Source: an uncultured Eubacteriales bacterium (GTDB lineage Bacteria > Bacillota > Clostridia > Oscillospirales > Acutalibacteraceae). From it: a DNA stretch of 64,000 nt. The stretch is from positions 38,482-102,481 of the forward strand of contig CAJKBQ010000005.1 in the NCBI GenBank assembly GCA_905198155.1, in the 5' to 3' direction. The notes under the pieces were generated by a model that did no database searches, was not told the origin of the DNA, and worked only from the letters and a program-made list of their open reading frames with translations. Shown piece after piece: positions 1 to 11,380 of this stretch (its first letter is position 1; each line of letters opens with the position of its first letter). The position numbers and the translations under genes were made by a program.

Positions 1-728
1 TGCTGCACCACCGTTTTGCCCGACCCGAACGGTCCCGGAATCGCCGCCACGCCGCCGCGCGCGATGGGGAACATCGTGTCAACCGTGCGCTGCCCCGTCA
101 CCAGCGGCTCGGTCGGCGGCAGTTTTTTCTTGTACGGGCGGCCGACGCGCACCGGCCACTTCTGCATCAGCGTCACCGGCTGCACCGCGCCGTTGGCGGT
201 TTCGATCTCCGCCACCGGCTCCGTCACGGTAAAATCGCCTGCCGCAATCGACCGCACCGTGCCGATCACGCCTGCCGGCACCATGATTTTGTGCAGCACG
301 ATGTCGGTCTCCTGTACCGTGCCGATCACGTCGCCGCCGGTCACGGCGTCGCCGACCACAGCCGTCGGTGTGAAATGCCATTTTTTCTCGCGATTCAGCG
401 GCGGCACTTCGACGCCGCGGCGCAGGTTGGGTCCTGCCTGGCGCATAATCTCTGCCAGCGGGCGCTGAATCCCGTCAAAAATCGACTGGATCAGCCCCGG
501 CCCCAGCTCCACGCTCAGCGGCGCGCCGGTCGATTCCACCGGTGCGCCCGGCGCCAGCCCGGCGGTTTCTTCATACACTTGGATCGACGCGCGGTCGCCG
601 TGCATCTCGATGATCTCACCGATCAGCCGTTCCTCGCTGACGCGCACCACGTCAAACATATTGGCGTCGCGCATCCCGGAGGCCACCACCAGCGGACCGG
701 CGACTTTTTGGATGGTTCCTTTACTCAT
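1..728 (-). CDS. ntpA: V-type ATP synthase catalytic subunit A, N-terminal part
   Basis: Catalytic nucleotide-binding subunit of the rotary V/A-type ATPase head at the cytoplasmic face of the membrane. Only residues 1-242 are visible; the family is usually about 590 residues, so the rest lies beyond the left edge. The start [15 protein letters not shown] is typical of the N-terminal beta-barrel, and the visible part ends in the Walker A loop GPFGSGKT at residues 232-239. The ATG at 726-728 has GGAG about eight bases upstream. It is the seventh gene of the operon; subunits B and D are expected just outside the window. Identification is secure; the truncation is due to the window. Confidence 0.96.
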   Translation of the reverse strand, partial: MSKGTIQKVAGPLVVASGMRDANMFDVVRVSEERLIGEIIEMHGDRASIQVYEETAGLAPGAPVESTGAPLSVELGPGLIQSIFDGIQRPLAEIMRQAGPNLRRGVEVPPLNREKKWHFTPTAVVGDAVTGGDVIGTVQETDIVLHKIMVPAGVIGTVRSIAAGDFTVTEPVAEIETANGAVQPVTLMQKWPVRVGRPYKKKLPPTEPLVTGQRTVDTMFPIARGGVAAIPGPFGSGKTVVQ

Positions 729-778
729 ATCGCTGCTCCATTCCACATCTTCGCTCGGAATTGTTGAAAATTCTCTGT

Positions 779-1099
779 TTACGAATTGGCCAGCAGATCC
801 GACCCCACGGCGCGTTCCACCGCCCGGTGGACGTTCCGCATCCCGATCCCCGTGTTACCGGACACGCCCGGGATGGGAATCAGCGCCGGGAGCGTGCGGT
901 GCGCGTACGCGTCCAGCACGTCCGGAATCTGCCCGGCCAGCTGCTCGGTGAGGAAGATCACGCCGTAGCCGTTTTCCGCCAGCGTGCGAATCTGCTCCGC
1001 CGCCGCGCGCCCGTCCTCAATCGGGAAAATTTTCAGTCCCAGCGCCACATAGCCGTAAATGCTGTCGCGGTCGCCGATCACTGCAATCGGATAATTCAT
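779..1099 (-). CDS. ntpG: V-type ATP synthase subunit F
   Basis: Small central-stalk subunit linking rotor and catalytic head. The 106-residue protein begins [17 protein letters not shown] and has the alternating strand/helix pattern of the family (about 100 residues), including [12 protein letters not shown] and a late LIPIPG segment. The frame stays open upstream, but I chose the ATG at 1097-1099 because AAAGGAGA precedes it and a longer version would run into the subunit C gene. It sits 26 bases after subunit C and 50 bases before subunit A, in the E. hirae order. Confidence 0.93.
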   Translation of the reverse strand: MNYPIAVIGDRDSIYGYVALGLKIFPIEDGRAAAEQIRTLAENGYGVIFLTEQLAGQIPDVLDAYAHRTLPALIPIPGVSGNTGIGMRNVHRAVERAVGSDLLANS

Positions 1100-1125
1100 C
1101 GCGGATTCCGTCTCCTTTCCGGCCG

Positions 1126-2088
1126 TCAATACAGTGTGCGGATCCGTGCCCGCACCGCATCGTCCGGCAGCCCGTTGTGCTTGGCGGACAGGATGATCCG
1201 CACCGTTTTGATCTCGTTTTCTTTGCCCAGCACATACGCCGCCAGCGGCTCCGGCCCAAACGGCTTGGTCTTGGCCCCGGCCAGCGCATCGATCACCGCG
1301 TTGTCGCACCAGGTTTCAAACGCCGCCATCGAGCTGCGCAGCGCGTCGGCCGCCGCTGCATATGGCGTCAGCGCCAGCGCGTCCGGCACGCTGTCCGCAC
1401 CGTCCCGCACCGCCCGGTCGATCAGCGCCGGGACGTCGAGCGTGGGGCAATCCACCGTCGCCCGCCGCATGAACGATGCGCTTTTCTGCATCCGCGCGCA
1501 CCGCACCACGGTTTTGATATCCGCCTGTGCAGCCATCAGCGCCGCATACTGCGCCAAAAATGCGCATCCGCTCGCCTGCCCGAACGCCAGCATCGCCCGC
1601 AGCTGCGCCGTGTCCAAAATCATGTCCGTCCGCTGGCCGTCGCCGGTTTCCAGCAGCACCGTCAGCGCTTCCGCCGCCGGTGCCTGCATATCGGCCGGCA
1701 GCGCCGAAAAATCGCGCGCCGTCACCGCCTTGCGGATCGTCTCCGGCGGCACCCGCCCTTCCGGCAGAAACAGCAGCGCGCAATCGGTAGACGTCACCAC
1801 GCCTTTGATGGCGGCTTTGGCATTGTGATAATCGCTGCGGCACAGCAGCACGTCAAACACGTGCAGATCCGGTGCCAGCTCGCGCAGCAGTGTCCATGCG
1901 TCGGCCATCTCGGCGGACAGCATCTCCGCCGCCGTACCGCGCGCCGGGTATCCGCGGTCGGCCAGAATGCGGCGGCATTCGGCCTCGTCCGCCGCCGTCA
2001 GCAGCCGATCCAGGTCGGCCCGCGTCAGCAGCCGGCTTTCGTGTGCGCGCACCCGCGCGACCGCATATGCGTAATCGGTTTCCCGCAT
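1126..2088 (-). CDS. ntpC: V-type ATP synthase subunit C (d/AC39 type)
   Basis: Socket protein that couples the central stalk to the membrane c/K ring. At 320 residues it has the usual length for the family. It starts MRETDYAYAVARVRAHESRLL, the typical opening of V0D/AC39 proteins, contains the DYHNAKAAIKG segment and is rich in alpha helix throughout. GGAGG lies about seven bases before the ATG at 2086-2088. It is flanked by subunits E and F with gaps of 19 and 26 bases, consistent with one transcript. Confidence 0.93.
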   Translation of the reverse strand: MRETDYAYAVARVRAHESRLLTRADLDRLLTAADEAECRRILADRGYPARGTAAEMLSAEMADAWTLLRELAPDLHVFDVLLCRSDYHNAKAAIKGVVTSTDCALLFLPEGRVPPETIRKAVTARDFSALPADMQAPAAEALTVLLETGDGQRTDMILDTAQLRAMLAFGQASGCAFLAQYAALMAAQADIKTVVRCARMQKSASFMRRATVDCPTLDVPALIDRAVRDGADSVPDALALTPYAAAADALRSSMAAFETWCDNAVIDALAGAKTKPFGPEPLAAYVLGKENEIKTVRIILSAKHNGLPDDAVRARIRTLY

Positions 2089-2107
2089 CCGTCTGCCTCC
2101 TTTGCCG

Positions 2108-2698
2108 TCAGTCGAACAGGATACGGTTCACCATATCCTGCAATTCCGCGCGGCAGTCGTCCAGCTGCGCCGCCAGCGTGCCGTTTTCCTCGATATCGCC
2201 GTACACCAGCACAAATCCGTTTTCGATCGCGCGCGGCTGCGCCGAAATGTGCAGCGTTCCGCGCCCGGCCAGCGCCGCGTTCAGCCGCGATTCAAAATCG
2301 CCCGGCAGCCGCTGCAAATCCGCCGCCGAAAGCACCATCTTTCCGTCGCCCGGCTGCGCCGCACGCGCCGCCATCCGCAGCATCCGGTCAAAATATGCAT
2401 CGTCCGGCAGCGCCGCAATCCGCCGCACCGCTTCGTCCAGCACCGATGCAATCTGCGCCTGTTTTTCCGCCAGCAGCTGCCGCCGGCCGTCGGCCGCAGC
2501 CGCAGCCGATGCACGCGCCACCTCGGCGTCCGCATGATTTCGCGCGGCCGCAGCCGCCTGCGCGGCGGCACGGTCGGCCGCCGTCTGCGCAAACGCCACC
2601 TGCTCGTCGGCTGCCCGCTGCGCCTGCGCAATCAGCGCATCGGCCTCCTGCTGCGATTGCTGCCGAATTTGCGCTGCGATTTTTTCCAGTCCGTTCAT
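2108..2698 (-). CDS. ntpE: V-type ATP synthase subunit E (peripheral stalk)
   Basis: Peripheral-stalk subunit that pairs with the small G/H-type subunit to form the stator. The protein has 196 residues: the first ~110 form an extremely Ala/Gln-rich coiled coil (QQSQQEADALIAQAQRAADE and so on), followed by a globular C-terminal domain with the GFVLVYGDIEENGT segment that caps subunits A and B. An ATG nine bases earlier is in frame, but AAAGG abuts it directly; the same AAAGG is correctly spaced for the ATG at 2696-2698, which I use. Confidence 0.92.
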   Translation of the reverse strand: MNGLEKIAAQIRQQSQQEADALIAQAQRAADEQVAFAQTAADRAAAQAAAAARNHADAEVARASAAAAADGRRQLLAEKQAQIASVLDEAVRRIAALPDDAYFDRMLRMAARAAQPGDGKMVLSAADLQRLPGDFESRLNAALAGRGTLHISAQPRAIENGFVLVYGDIEENGTLAAQLDDCRAELQDMVNRILFD

Positions 2699-2738
2699 CC
2701 TGCTCATCCTTTCTGATGCAGCGCAGTCCCGCGCGCCG

Positions 2739-5278
<2,540 letters not shown>

Positions 5279-5306
5279 GGCTTCACCTCCTGTTCCGCCG
5301 CGCCGT

Positions 5307-5621
5307 TCACGCGTCCGCCAGCCGATCCATCACCGCGCGCACCGCCGCTTCGCGCCGCGCCTGCGCCTGCGCCCGCAGTGCCTCCACGCGCGTATCCAGC
5401 TCGGTCTGCTGCGCATCGCGCGCCCGGTCGGCCTGCTGCTGCGCCGCCTGATGCAGTTCGGCAGCCTGCTGCGCGGCCTGTGCCTGCTGCGCCGCCTGAA
5501 TCGCCGCAATCCGCGCTTTTGCATCCGCCTGAATTTCGGCGCATCGTTCCTGCGCCGCCGTCAACCGGTCGGCGGCGGCCTGTTCTTCGTTCCGAATGAA
5601 CTGAACCGCTTCCAATGCCAT
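5307..5621 (-). CDS. ntpF: V-type ATP synthase peripheral-stalk subunit (G/H type)
   Basis: First gene of the ATPase operon, encoding a 104-residue, almost entirely coiled-coil protein (residues ~10-95, runs of QAAQQAQ and heptad Ala/Leu). It corresponds by position and character to E. hirae NtpF, which pairs with subunit E in the stator. The frame is open further upstream, but AAGGAGGT lies eight bases before the ATG at 5619-5621 and the product then starts MALEAVQFIRNEEQAA, like other family members. The low-complexity composition makes family assignment rest partly on context. Confidence 0.85.
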   Translation of the reverse strand: MALEAVQFIRNEEQAAADRLTAAQERCAEIQADAKARIAAIQAAQQAQAAQQAAELHQAAQQQADRARDAQQTELDTRVEALRAQAQARREAAVRAVMDRLADA

Positions 5622-5720
5622 CGATTCAACCTCCTTTTTGTTCCATTGGGAATTCAATTCGCATTTTCTCGACTTATTTCCTGCAAAATCGAATTCTGCC
5701 AACGGGACATCTTGTTTTGT

Positions 5721-5749
5721 ATTATACGCCATTTTTTCGATAAAATCAA
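5721..5749 (-). promoter_or_regulatory. Sigma-A promoter of the V-ATPase operon
   Basis: On the minus strand the sequence reads TTGATT (5744-5749), a 17-base spacer, then TATAAT (5721-5726). It lies about 95 bases upstream of the first ATPase gene in an AT-rich gap with no other candidate of equal quality. Nothing else is recognisable between 5750 and 6034. Confidence 0.8.
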
Positions 5750-6034
5750 GTATTCTTCCGGTTCTTTATCAGAAAATTCACAATTCATTCGGGATTTTGT
5801 CATGCAGCCTACCTGTCCGCGTTGCTTCCCGAATCTTCTCCGGCGTGCAGTTTATGCATAATTATCCTGCATATATTTCAAAAAAACGTCCGAACTGTGC
5901 TTTCTTCAATCAAAATTGAATTCCCAATTGTTTCGTCCATGGTTTGGCGATTTCGCCACAATATTTTGATTTCCCGCGCAATTTATATTCCGGAATCGCA
6001 CATATTTTTCTCAATAAAACTTGATGCAGCCCGC

Positions 6035-6068
6035 AAAAAACCGGGTGTCCCCGCGAAGGAACACCCGG
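6035..6068 (-). terminator. Rho-independent terminator of the dgoK operon
   Basis: Perfect 8-bp stem CCGGGTGT / ACACCCGG (arms 6041-6048 and 6061-6068) followed on the minus strand by six T residues (6035-6040), directly after the stop codon of the KDGal kinase gene. Confidence 0.9.
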
Positions 6069-6073
6069 TAAGA

Positions 6074-7063
6074 TTATGCTTTTCGCAGCATCGCCCGCAC
6101 CGACCGGACGCGCGACGCCCCGGCAACGGTCGCCAGCGCCGCCGTGTCCGAATCCGCCAGCCGGATCGTGTTGCCGCAAAGCGTCCCGATCAGGTCGGCC
6201 AGCCCGGTTTTCATCGGGTCGGTTCCGGCCACCAGCACCGTGCCGTTCCCGGCGAATTCTCGAACCATTTTTAGGTCGCCGGCCAGTCCCGCCCCCAAAA
6301 AGTACGAAAAACGTGCGTCGGCCGACGTGCGCATCTGCGTCTGCATCAGCCGCACATGGAACAGCGCGTGCATCAGCCCGTACTGCTCGGCATCGCGGTA
6401 CCCTTCCAGCAGTTCATCGTGCATCGGCAGCGGCCACTTGGCGGGCAGCGCGCTTTTGAGCAGCGTCTGCGTCGCAATCACCGACAGCACCTCGCCGCTC
6501 ATCGCCGTGTAGCACGCCATAATCCGCCCGCGGGACACGCGCACCAGCTTGTTGTGCGACCCCGGCAGCAGCACCGAGCACGTCGCGTCGCTCGCGCCCA
6601 TCAGCGCCATCAGCCCCATACACTCCGTCTCTTCGCCGCGCATCAAATCCAGCCGATCCTGGGATCTGTTGCGCACACCGGGTACAAAATAAAACGGAAT
6701 CTGCGTGATCTCCGGCAGCGTCACCGCGTCGCCCTGCGTCGCCAGCGCCGTCACATTGATAATCCCGGAAATATGCGGCACGTTGTGCAGCCCCAGTTCC
6801 GACCCGATCATCCCGGACGCAATGATCTCCGCCACGTCCTCCGCCGCATACGCACCTTCCGCCAGCACCGACTGAATCCCGTCGCGCACCGCGTCCCGCA
6901 GCGTCGCAATCGTTCCGGTGCGTGCCGTATCGCCCGCCCCGGCCGGGCACTTGACCTCGGCGACAATCCGTTCGCCGTTCATCAGCCGAATCCGCGTATG
7001 CGTCGTCCCGCCGTCCAGCGCAATCCACTTGCCCATCGCAATCTCTTTTTTTTCAATCGTCAT
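6074..7063 (-). CDS. dgoK: 2-dehydro-3-deoxygalactonokinase (KDGal kinase)
   Basis: Phosphorylates 2-dehydro-3-deoxy-D-galactonate at O-6, giving the substrate for the aldolase encoded just upstream. The 329-residue protein shows the phosphate-1 loop of this ASKHA kinase family near its N terminus (MGKWIALDGGTTHTRIRL) and the family's ASGMIGSELGL, LMRGEET and LLPGSHNKLV segments; residues ~290-315 hold the C-terminal nucleotide-binding part. I use the ATG at 7061-7063 because GGAGG lies nine bases before it; an internal ATG at 7034-7036 has no good ribosome site. It is the last gene of an IclR-aldolase-kinase operon. Confidence 0.9.
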   Translation of the reverse strand: MTIEKKEIAMGKWIALDGGTTHTRIRLMNGERIVAEVKCPAGAGDTARTGTIATLRDAVRDGIQSVLAEGAYAAEDVAEIIASGMIGSELGLHNVPHISGIINVTALATQGDAVTLPEITQIPFYFVPGVRNRSQDRLDLMRGEETECMGLMALMGASDATCSVLLPGSHNKLVRVSRGRIMACYTAMSGEVLSVIATQTLLKSALPAKWPLPMHDELLEGYRDAEQYGLMHALFHVRLMQTQMRTSADARFSYFLGAGLAGDLKMVREFAGNGTVLVAGTDPMKTGLADLIGTLCGNTIRLADSDTAALATVAGASRVRSVRAMLRKA

Positions 7064-7067
7064 CGTA

Positions 7068-7751
7068 TTACGCCTCCGTTCTGCCGTGCGCCGCGTCCGC
7101 ATACCGTTTGGCATTGGCCGCCACCGCCGCCCAGTCGCCCGCCGCCATCGCCGCGCGCGGGAACATTCCGCTTCCAATCCCGAATCCTTTGACACCCGCC
7201 GCCAAAAATGCCGGGATCGTCTCCGGCGACACGCCGCCGACCGCAATCAGCGGCAAATCGCCCAGCGGCGCCAGCACATCTTTGAAAAAGTGCGGTCCCA
7301 CCACGCCCACCGGGAATACCTTCACAATGTCCGCCCCGTACCGGAACGCATCGGCAATCTCCGTCACCGTCATCGCCCCCGGAATCGTCACCAGCCCGGC
7401 GCGGTTGCCTGCTTCCACCACTTCGCGGTTCAAATCGGGCGCAAGCAGAAACGCCGCCCCGGCCTGCCGCGCCAGCTCCACCTGCCCCGCCGTCATCACC
7501 GTCCCCGCGCCGACGATCATCCGGCCGGCCATCCGGTCGCGCAGCTGCGCAATCGCCGCCGCCGTGCGTTCGTCCTCCGCGGCAGCCGACGGGTCACGAA
7601 AACTGCCCGGCGCAAAAGTCACTTCCAGCAGCCGCACGCCGCCGCGGTACAGCGCCTCCGCCGCCTGCACCAGCGTCTCCGCCGGAATCCGCCGCGCAAT
7701 CGCCATCACCCGCTGATCCAAAATCGCCTGTTTTACCTGCTGTTTTTCCAT
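7068..7751 (-). CDS. KDPG/KDPGal aldolase family protein
   Basis: Class I aldolase that splits 2-dehydro-3-deoxy-6-phospho-sugar acids into pyruvate and glyceraldehyde 3-phosphate. The 227-residue product shows the family signatures LLEVTF (catalytic Glu), GAGTVMT and the Schiff-base lysine in DIVKVFPVG, followed by the phosphate-binding AVGGVSPE and GFGIGSGMF loops. Next to dgoK the likely substrate is KDPGal, but KDPG is possible. Of two nearby ATGs I prefer 7749-7751, which has GAGGA six bases upstream. The gene starts ten bases after the regulator stop and its end carries the dgoK ribosome site, so translation is probably coupled. Confidence 0.9.
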   Translation of the reverse strand: MEKQQVKQAILDQRVMAIARRIPAETLVQAAEALYRGGVRLLEVTFAPGSFRDPSAAAEDERTAAAIAQLRDRMAGRMIVGAGTVMTAGQVELARQAGAAFLLAPDLNREVVEAGNRAGLVTIPGAMTVTEIADAFRYGADIVKVFPVGVVGPHFFKDVLAPLGDLPLIAVGGVSPETIPAFLAAGVKGFGIGSGMFPRAAMAAGDWAAVAANAKRYADAAHGRTEA

Positions 7752-7760
7752 ATCCATTCC

Positions 7761-8543
7761 TCACTTTGCAATTGATTCCGTCTCGTCCATCCGCGTCCGC
7801 GTGCTGCCCAACCGGCGCGACAGTTCCGCCGCGCCATCCCGAACGCTTTCGCCCGCGCGCCGCAGCGATGCTTCGTCCGTCACAGCCCGCACCATCGACA
7901 CGCTGATCGCCGCCACCGGCTCGTTCCGCCAATCGTACACCGGCGCAGCCGCGCACGTCAGCAGCTCGTTGTCCTCCCCGCGGTCGATCGCATACCCGCG
8001 CCGCCGCGTTTCCGCCAAATCGGCCGCCAGCGTCTCCCAGTCCGTGATCGTCGTCGGCGTGCGCCGCACCAGACTTCCGGCCGCCGCCTGCGCCCGTTCG
8101 GGTTCATACGCCGCCAGCAGCGCCTTGCCCAGCCCCGTGCGGTACAATTCGTTGGTGCTCCCCACCGCGCACGCCGTCCGAACGGGCGATGCGCCGTCCG
8201 CCCGGTCCAGGTACAGCAGCACGCTGCCCTGCGCCGCCGCCAGATAAGCGCTCGCGCCGGTTTCCGCGCTCAGCCGCGTCAGCACCGGCCGCGCCATCCG
8301 GCACAAATCCATCTGCGCCGTGTACGCGCACCCCGTCCGGAATGCCTGTACGCCGACCCGATAGGTGCGCGCCGACTCCGACGCCCACTCGATGTACTCC
8401 TCCGCACGCAAACTTTCCAAAATGTCGAACACACTGCTTTTGGGGTACCCCAGCGCCGCCGCCAGCTGCGACACGCCCATCGGCGCCGCGCTTTCCGCCA
8501 GATACGTCAGGATTTTCAGTGCCTTCTGCACCGATGCATTCAT
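7761..8543 (-). CDS. IclR-family transcriptional regulator (KdgR-like)
   Basis: 260-residue regulator with an N-terminal winged helix-turn-helix (residues ~1-65, ALKILTYLAESAAPMGVSQLA then YPKSSVFDILESL) and a C-terminal effector-binding domain containing TGLGKALLAAY and RGYAIDRGEDNELLTCAAAPVYD, both typical of IclR. As first gene of an operon with a keto-deoxy-sugar aldolase and kinase, it probably senses a KDG/KDGal-type sugar acid. The ATG at 8541-8543 is preceded by GGAGG at an eight-base distance; an upstream in-frame ATG lacks this. Confidence 0.9.
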   Translation of the reverse strand: MNASVQKALKILTYLAESAAPMGVSQLAAALGYPKSSVFDILESLRAEEYIEWASESARTYRVGVQAFRTGCAYTAQMDLCRMARPVLTRLSAETGASAYLAAAQGSVLLYLDRADGASPVRTACAVGSTNELYRTGLGKALLAAYEPERAQAAAGSLVRRTPTTITDWETLAADLAETRRRGYAIDRGEDNELLTCAAAPVYDWRNEPVAAISVSMVRAVTDEASLRRAGESVRDGAAELSRRLGSTRTRMDETESIAK

Positions 8544-8573
8544 CCACCGTTCCTCCATGCTTCATCATTCATC

Positions 8574-8636
8574 CGGATATCCGAACACCGTTCCGGATCC
8601 TGAACATATTATACGCCGCTGCGCTGCAAATGTCAA
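8574..8636 (-). promoter_or_regulatory. Promoter and candidate operator of the iclR-aldolase-dgoK operon
   Basis: The minus strand carries TTGACA (8631-8636), a 17-base spacer and TATAAT (8608-8613), a consensus sigma-A promoter whose -35 overlaps the stop codon of the upstream araC-type gene. Just downstream of the -10 lie the palindrome CGGATATCCG (8574-8583) and a related CGGATCC (8594-8600) around the partly dyad CGAACACCGTTCCG, a plausible IclR autoregulatory site. Confidence 0.75.
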
Positions 8637-9436
8637 CCCCCGCCGCTGCGTTTTGCGCGGTATGCACCGGGCGACTGCCCGGTGTGGCGCTGAAAAAAGA
8701 CCGACAGGTGCGCCGCATCGCAAAATCCGGTTTCCTCCGCAATCTGCCGCAGCGTTTCCCCGGCTTCCAGCCGCGCGCATACCTGCGACAGCCGCTCCGC
8801 CGCCAAATACGCCCCCGCGCTGCACCCAAACTCCTGCCGCATCCGCCGTTCCAGCTGCGATTTGCTGCAAAACAGCCGATCCGCCAATTCCTGCACCGAC
8901 CGCGGTGCTTCCTCAGCCGTCATCTGCGCAATCACCGCCCGCCGGAATTCGGACACCGCCGCCCGCCGGCACGCAATCACTTCCAGCACCATCCACTCCG
9001 CCAGATTGCGCAGCATCCGCCGATCCAACTGCGTCTGCGCCGCCATCGGGCACAAAAACCGCCCGAATTCCGCGCGCAGCCGGTTCATATCCGCCACCGC
9101 CGGCGTTTTCCCGTACGCCTCCCGCAGCAGCGCGAACAGCCCGTCGTCGAACGCCGGCCGTACGTCCACTCCCACCTGCACATAACCGCCGTCCGTGTGC
9201 AGCCGGTGCGGTACATCCGGCGGCAGCACGAATGTTTCGCCCGCCCGTGCGCGCAGCACCTGCCCGCCCGCGCCAATCTGCACCGCGCCGTACGCGATAA
9301 AATTCACATGATAAAACGCGTGGCTGTGGAAATCCATCCCCGTCCCGGCCGCCCATGTCCGGATATGCACCTGGCGAATCGGCGTATTCCCGCCGGGCAA
9401 TACGCTTTCCGCAATCTGCGGAACCGTGTCGTTCAT
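8633..9436 (-). CDS. AraC-family regulator with N-terminal cupin domain
   Basis: 267-residue regulator. Residues ~20-100 form a cupin sugar-sensing fold (HSHAFYHVNFIAYG, then AGETFVLPPDVPHRLH). Residues ~170-262 form the double helix-turn-helix DNA-binding domain (SVQELADRLFCSKSQLERRM and LRQIAEETGFCDAAHLSVFF, then the usual ending TGQSPGAYR). The ATG at 9434-9436 follows AAAGGGGATGG. It is divergently transcribed from the alpha-toroid enzyme at 9565, its likely target, across a 128-base gap with paired dyad sites. Confidence 0.92.
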   Translation of the reverse strand: MNDTVPQIAESVLPGGNTPIRQVHIRTWAAGTGMDFHSHAFYHVNFIAYGAVQIGAGGQVLRARAGETFVLPPDVPHRLHTDGGYVQVGVDVRPAFDDGLFALLREAYGKTPAVADMNRLRAEFGRFLCPMAAQTQLDRRMLRNLAEWMVLEVIACRRAAVSEFRRAVIAQMTAEEAPRSVQELADRLFCSKSQLERRMRQEFGCSAGAYLAAERLSQVCARLEAGETLRQIAEETGFCDAAHLSVFFQRHTGQSPGAYRAKRSGGG

Positions 9437-9457
9437 CGTCCCATCCCCTTTCGCAGC

Positions 9458-9529
9458 ATTGATATGCGTCTAATATACAACAAATCGCGCGAAATATCAA
9501 TTCCATTCCCGCATTTTTCGCGGTAAAAT
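9458..9529. promoter_or_regulatory. Divergent promoter region with paired dyad operator
   Basis: Two promoters face away from each other: minus strand TTGATA (9495-9500)-N17-TATATT (9472-9477) for the AraC gene, and plus strand TTCCAT (9501-9506)-N17-TAAAAT (9524-9529) for the enzyme gene. An 8-bp inverted pair ATTGATAT (9458-9465) / ATATCAAT (9494-9501) spans the region; the right arm covers the -35 of the regulator gene, suggesting autorepression, and lies at an activator position for the weak plus-strand -35. Confidence 0.65.
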
Positions 9530-9564
9530 ATGCATGAAATTCAAAAACGAAAGGCGGAATCCCC

Positions 9565-11322
9565 ATGAACTCTCCCGTATCGCCCGCGCTGCTGACGCTG
9601 CTGCGCCAATGGTGCGACCGACTGCTGACGCTGCAAATCGACCGGCCGGAACCGGAACTGGACGGCGGCATCCTCTGCCCGGCGTGCCAGCTGATGCACG
9701 GCCGCGTGCTGGACGCCGCATACCCGCTCCTGACGCTGGCCGACTGCACCGGCGAATCCAAATACATCCGCGCAGCGGAGCGCTGCGTGGACTGGGCCGC
9801 ACGCACGCTCCGCCTGCGCAGCGGCGCATTCCGCAACGACCGCGTCAACGGCTGGACGGGCATTTCCGTGTTTTCTGCCATTGCGCTCAGCGAAGCACTG
9901 CTGCGCCACGGGCATTTGCTCGCCCCGGACACCGCCGCGCGCTGGAAATCGTACGTCGCCGCCGAAATTGCGTATCTGGACGCGAACCTGAACGTCACCT
10001 TTTTCCCGGTTGTCAATTATCCGGCATCGCTGTGCGCCGCCAAAGCGCTGGCCGGCCGGCTGCTGCACCGCCCGGACTGGATCGAAGCCGCCCGTCAATC
10101 GGCGCACGCCCTGTGCGATACACTGACGCCGGAGGGTCTGCTTCCCGGCGAAGCGCATCCCCTCGACGGCGTCTCTCCCAAAGGCTGCCGCCCGATCGAT
10201 ATCGGCTACAATATTGAAGAATCCATCCCCGCGCTGATGATCTGCGCCGCCGAAACGGGCGACACCGCGCTGCAAGCCCGTACCGACGCGGCCATGCGTG
10301 CGCATCTGCATTTCCTGCTGCCGGACGGCGGGCTGGACAACAGCTTCGGCTGCCGTTCCGCCAAATGGACGTATTACGGCAGCCGCACGTCGGACGGTGC
10401 GCCGGTCGGGCTGGCGTGCCGGCTCAGCGACCCGCTTTTTGCCGAAGCGGCACAGCGCTGCGTCGATCAGCTGACCCGATGCACCGCCGACGGACTGCTG
10501 TCCGGCGGTCCCATGCAGTCTGCCGCCGGGGAACCGAGCTGCGTGCATCACACGTTCTGCCACGCGAAGTCGCTCGCCGCACTGATCGACGCCGGATTCA
10601 CCGCCCCTGCCCGCCGCATCGCGTTCCCGTGGGAAACCGACGGCACCGTATCCGTTCCGCCGGTGCGCGTTGTGCAGGTACGCTGCGGTGCGTGGTACGC
10701 ATCGGTGTCGGGATACGATTTCCCGATCAGATCCGACCTTTACTGCTCCGGCGGCACATTGACGCTGCTGCATCACCGCGCAGCCGGTCCGGTATTCGCC
10801 GCCGCCATGCCCGATTACCGGCTGGTGGAGCCGACGAATATGCAGTTCCCGCTGCACGCCGCCGCCGAATGCCCGGCCGTGGAGCTGACGCGCACCGCCG
10901 GAACGTCGGTGTTCCGCAGCGGTCTGGATCGCGCCGTGTCCGTCACTGCCGACGGATTCACCGTCACCGCCGACGGGCATCTGACTGACCGGGACGGGCA
11001 AACCGACAGCGCCTACCGCCTGACGTACGAATTCACGCCCGACGCCGTGCGCATCACCGCGTGGTGCGCCGCGGACTGCACCGTCCGCCTGCCGCTGATC
11101 GCCGCGCCGTCGGAGCGCGTGACCTGTGCGCCGACGCAAATCACCGCCGCCGCGCCCGGGTTCACCCGCCGATTGACCGGTGCCGTCCCGCTCATTCCGG
11201 CCTTGTCCGATCCCGCCGACCGGACGTTCCACCCCGTCGCCGGACTGACGCATTTCCCCGTCACTGCGCAGCTGCGCGGCGGCGAATTGGCAACGTTTAC
11301 CATTCAAATTGACGAAAATTAA
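9565..11322 (+). CDS. Putative alpha-toroid carbohydrate-active enzyme
   Basis: 585-residue protein without a secretion signal, so probably cytoplasmic. Residues ~1-350 show repeated helix-loop-helix segments of an (alpha/alpha)n barrel: YPLLTLADCTGESKYIRAAER, FSAIALSEALLRHG, SIPALMICAAETGDTALQAR. The C-terminal ~230 residues are beta-rich, an arrangement seen in heparinase-like and alginate lyases and in several unsaturated-glycuronyl hydrolases. SCVHHTFCHAKSLA at about 330 may be part of the active site. GAAAGGCGGAA precedes the ATG. The divergent AraC gene and nearby rhamnosidase and keto-deoxy-sugar kinase support a role in polysaccharide breakdown. Exact family not recognised. Confidence 0.6.
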   Translation: MNSPVSPALLTLLRQWCDRLLTLQIDRPEPELDGGILCPACQLMHGRVLDAAYPLLTLADCTGESKYIRAAERCVDWAARTLRLRSGAFRNDRVNGWTGISVFSAIALSEALLRHGHLLAPDTAARWKSYVAAEIAYLDANLNVTFFPVVNYPASLCAAKALAGRLLHRPDWIEAARQSAHALCDTLTPEGLLPGEAHPLDGVSPKGCRPIDIGYNIEESIPALMICAAETGDTALQARTDAAMRAHLHFLLPDGGLDNSFGCRSAKWTYYGSRTSDGAPVGLACRLSDPLFAEAAQRCVDQLTRCTADGLLSGGPMQSAAGEPSCVHHTFCHAKSLAALIDAGFTAPARRIAFPWETDGTVSVPPVRVVQVRCGAWYASVSGYDFPIRSDLYCSGGTLTLLHHRAAGPVFAAAMPDYRLVEPTNMQFPLHAAAECPAVELTRTAGTSVFRSGLDRAVSVTADGFTVTADGHLTDRDGQTDSAYRLTYEFTPDAVRITAWCAADCTVRLPLIAAPSERVTCAPTQITAAAPGFTRRLTGAVPLIPALSDPADRTFHPVAGLTHFPVTAQLRGGELATFTIQIDEN

Positions 11323-11328
11323 AAAAAA

Positions 11329-11375
11329 CGCGCCCAGCCGGAGCTCTCCCCCGGCTGGGTGCGTTTCTGTTTTCC
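11329..11375. terminator. Bidirectional terminator between convergent genes
   Basis: 13-bp stem with one G-T pair (arms 11329-11341 and 11351-11363, core CCCAGCCGG/CCGGCTGGG), T-rich on the right and eight A residues on the left, so it can end both the plus-strand enzyme gene and the minus-strand lipoprotein gene. Confidence 0.9.
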
Positions 11376-11380
11376 TTTCC

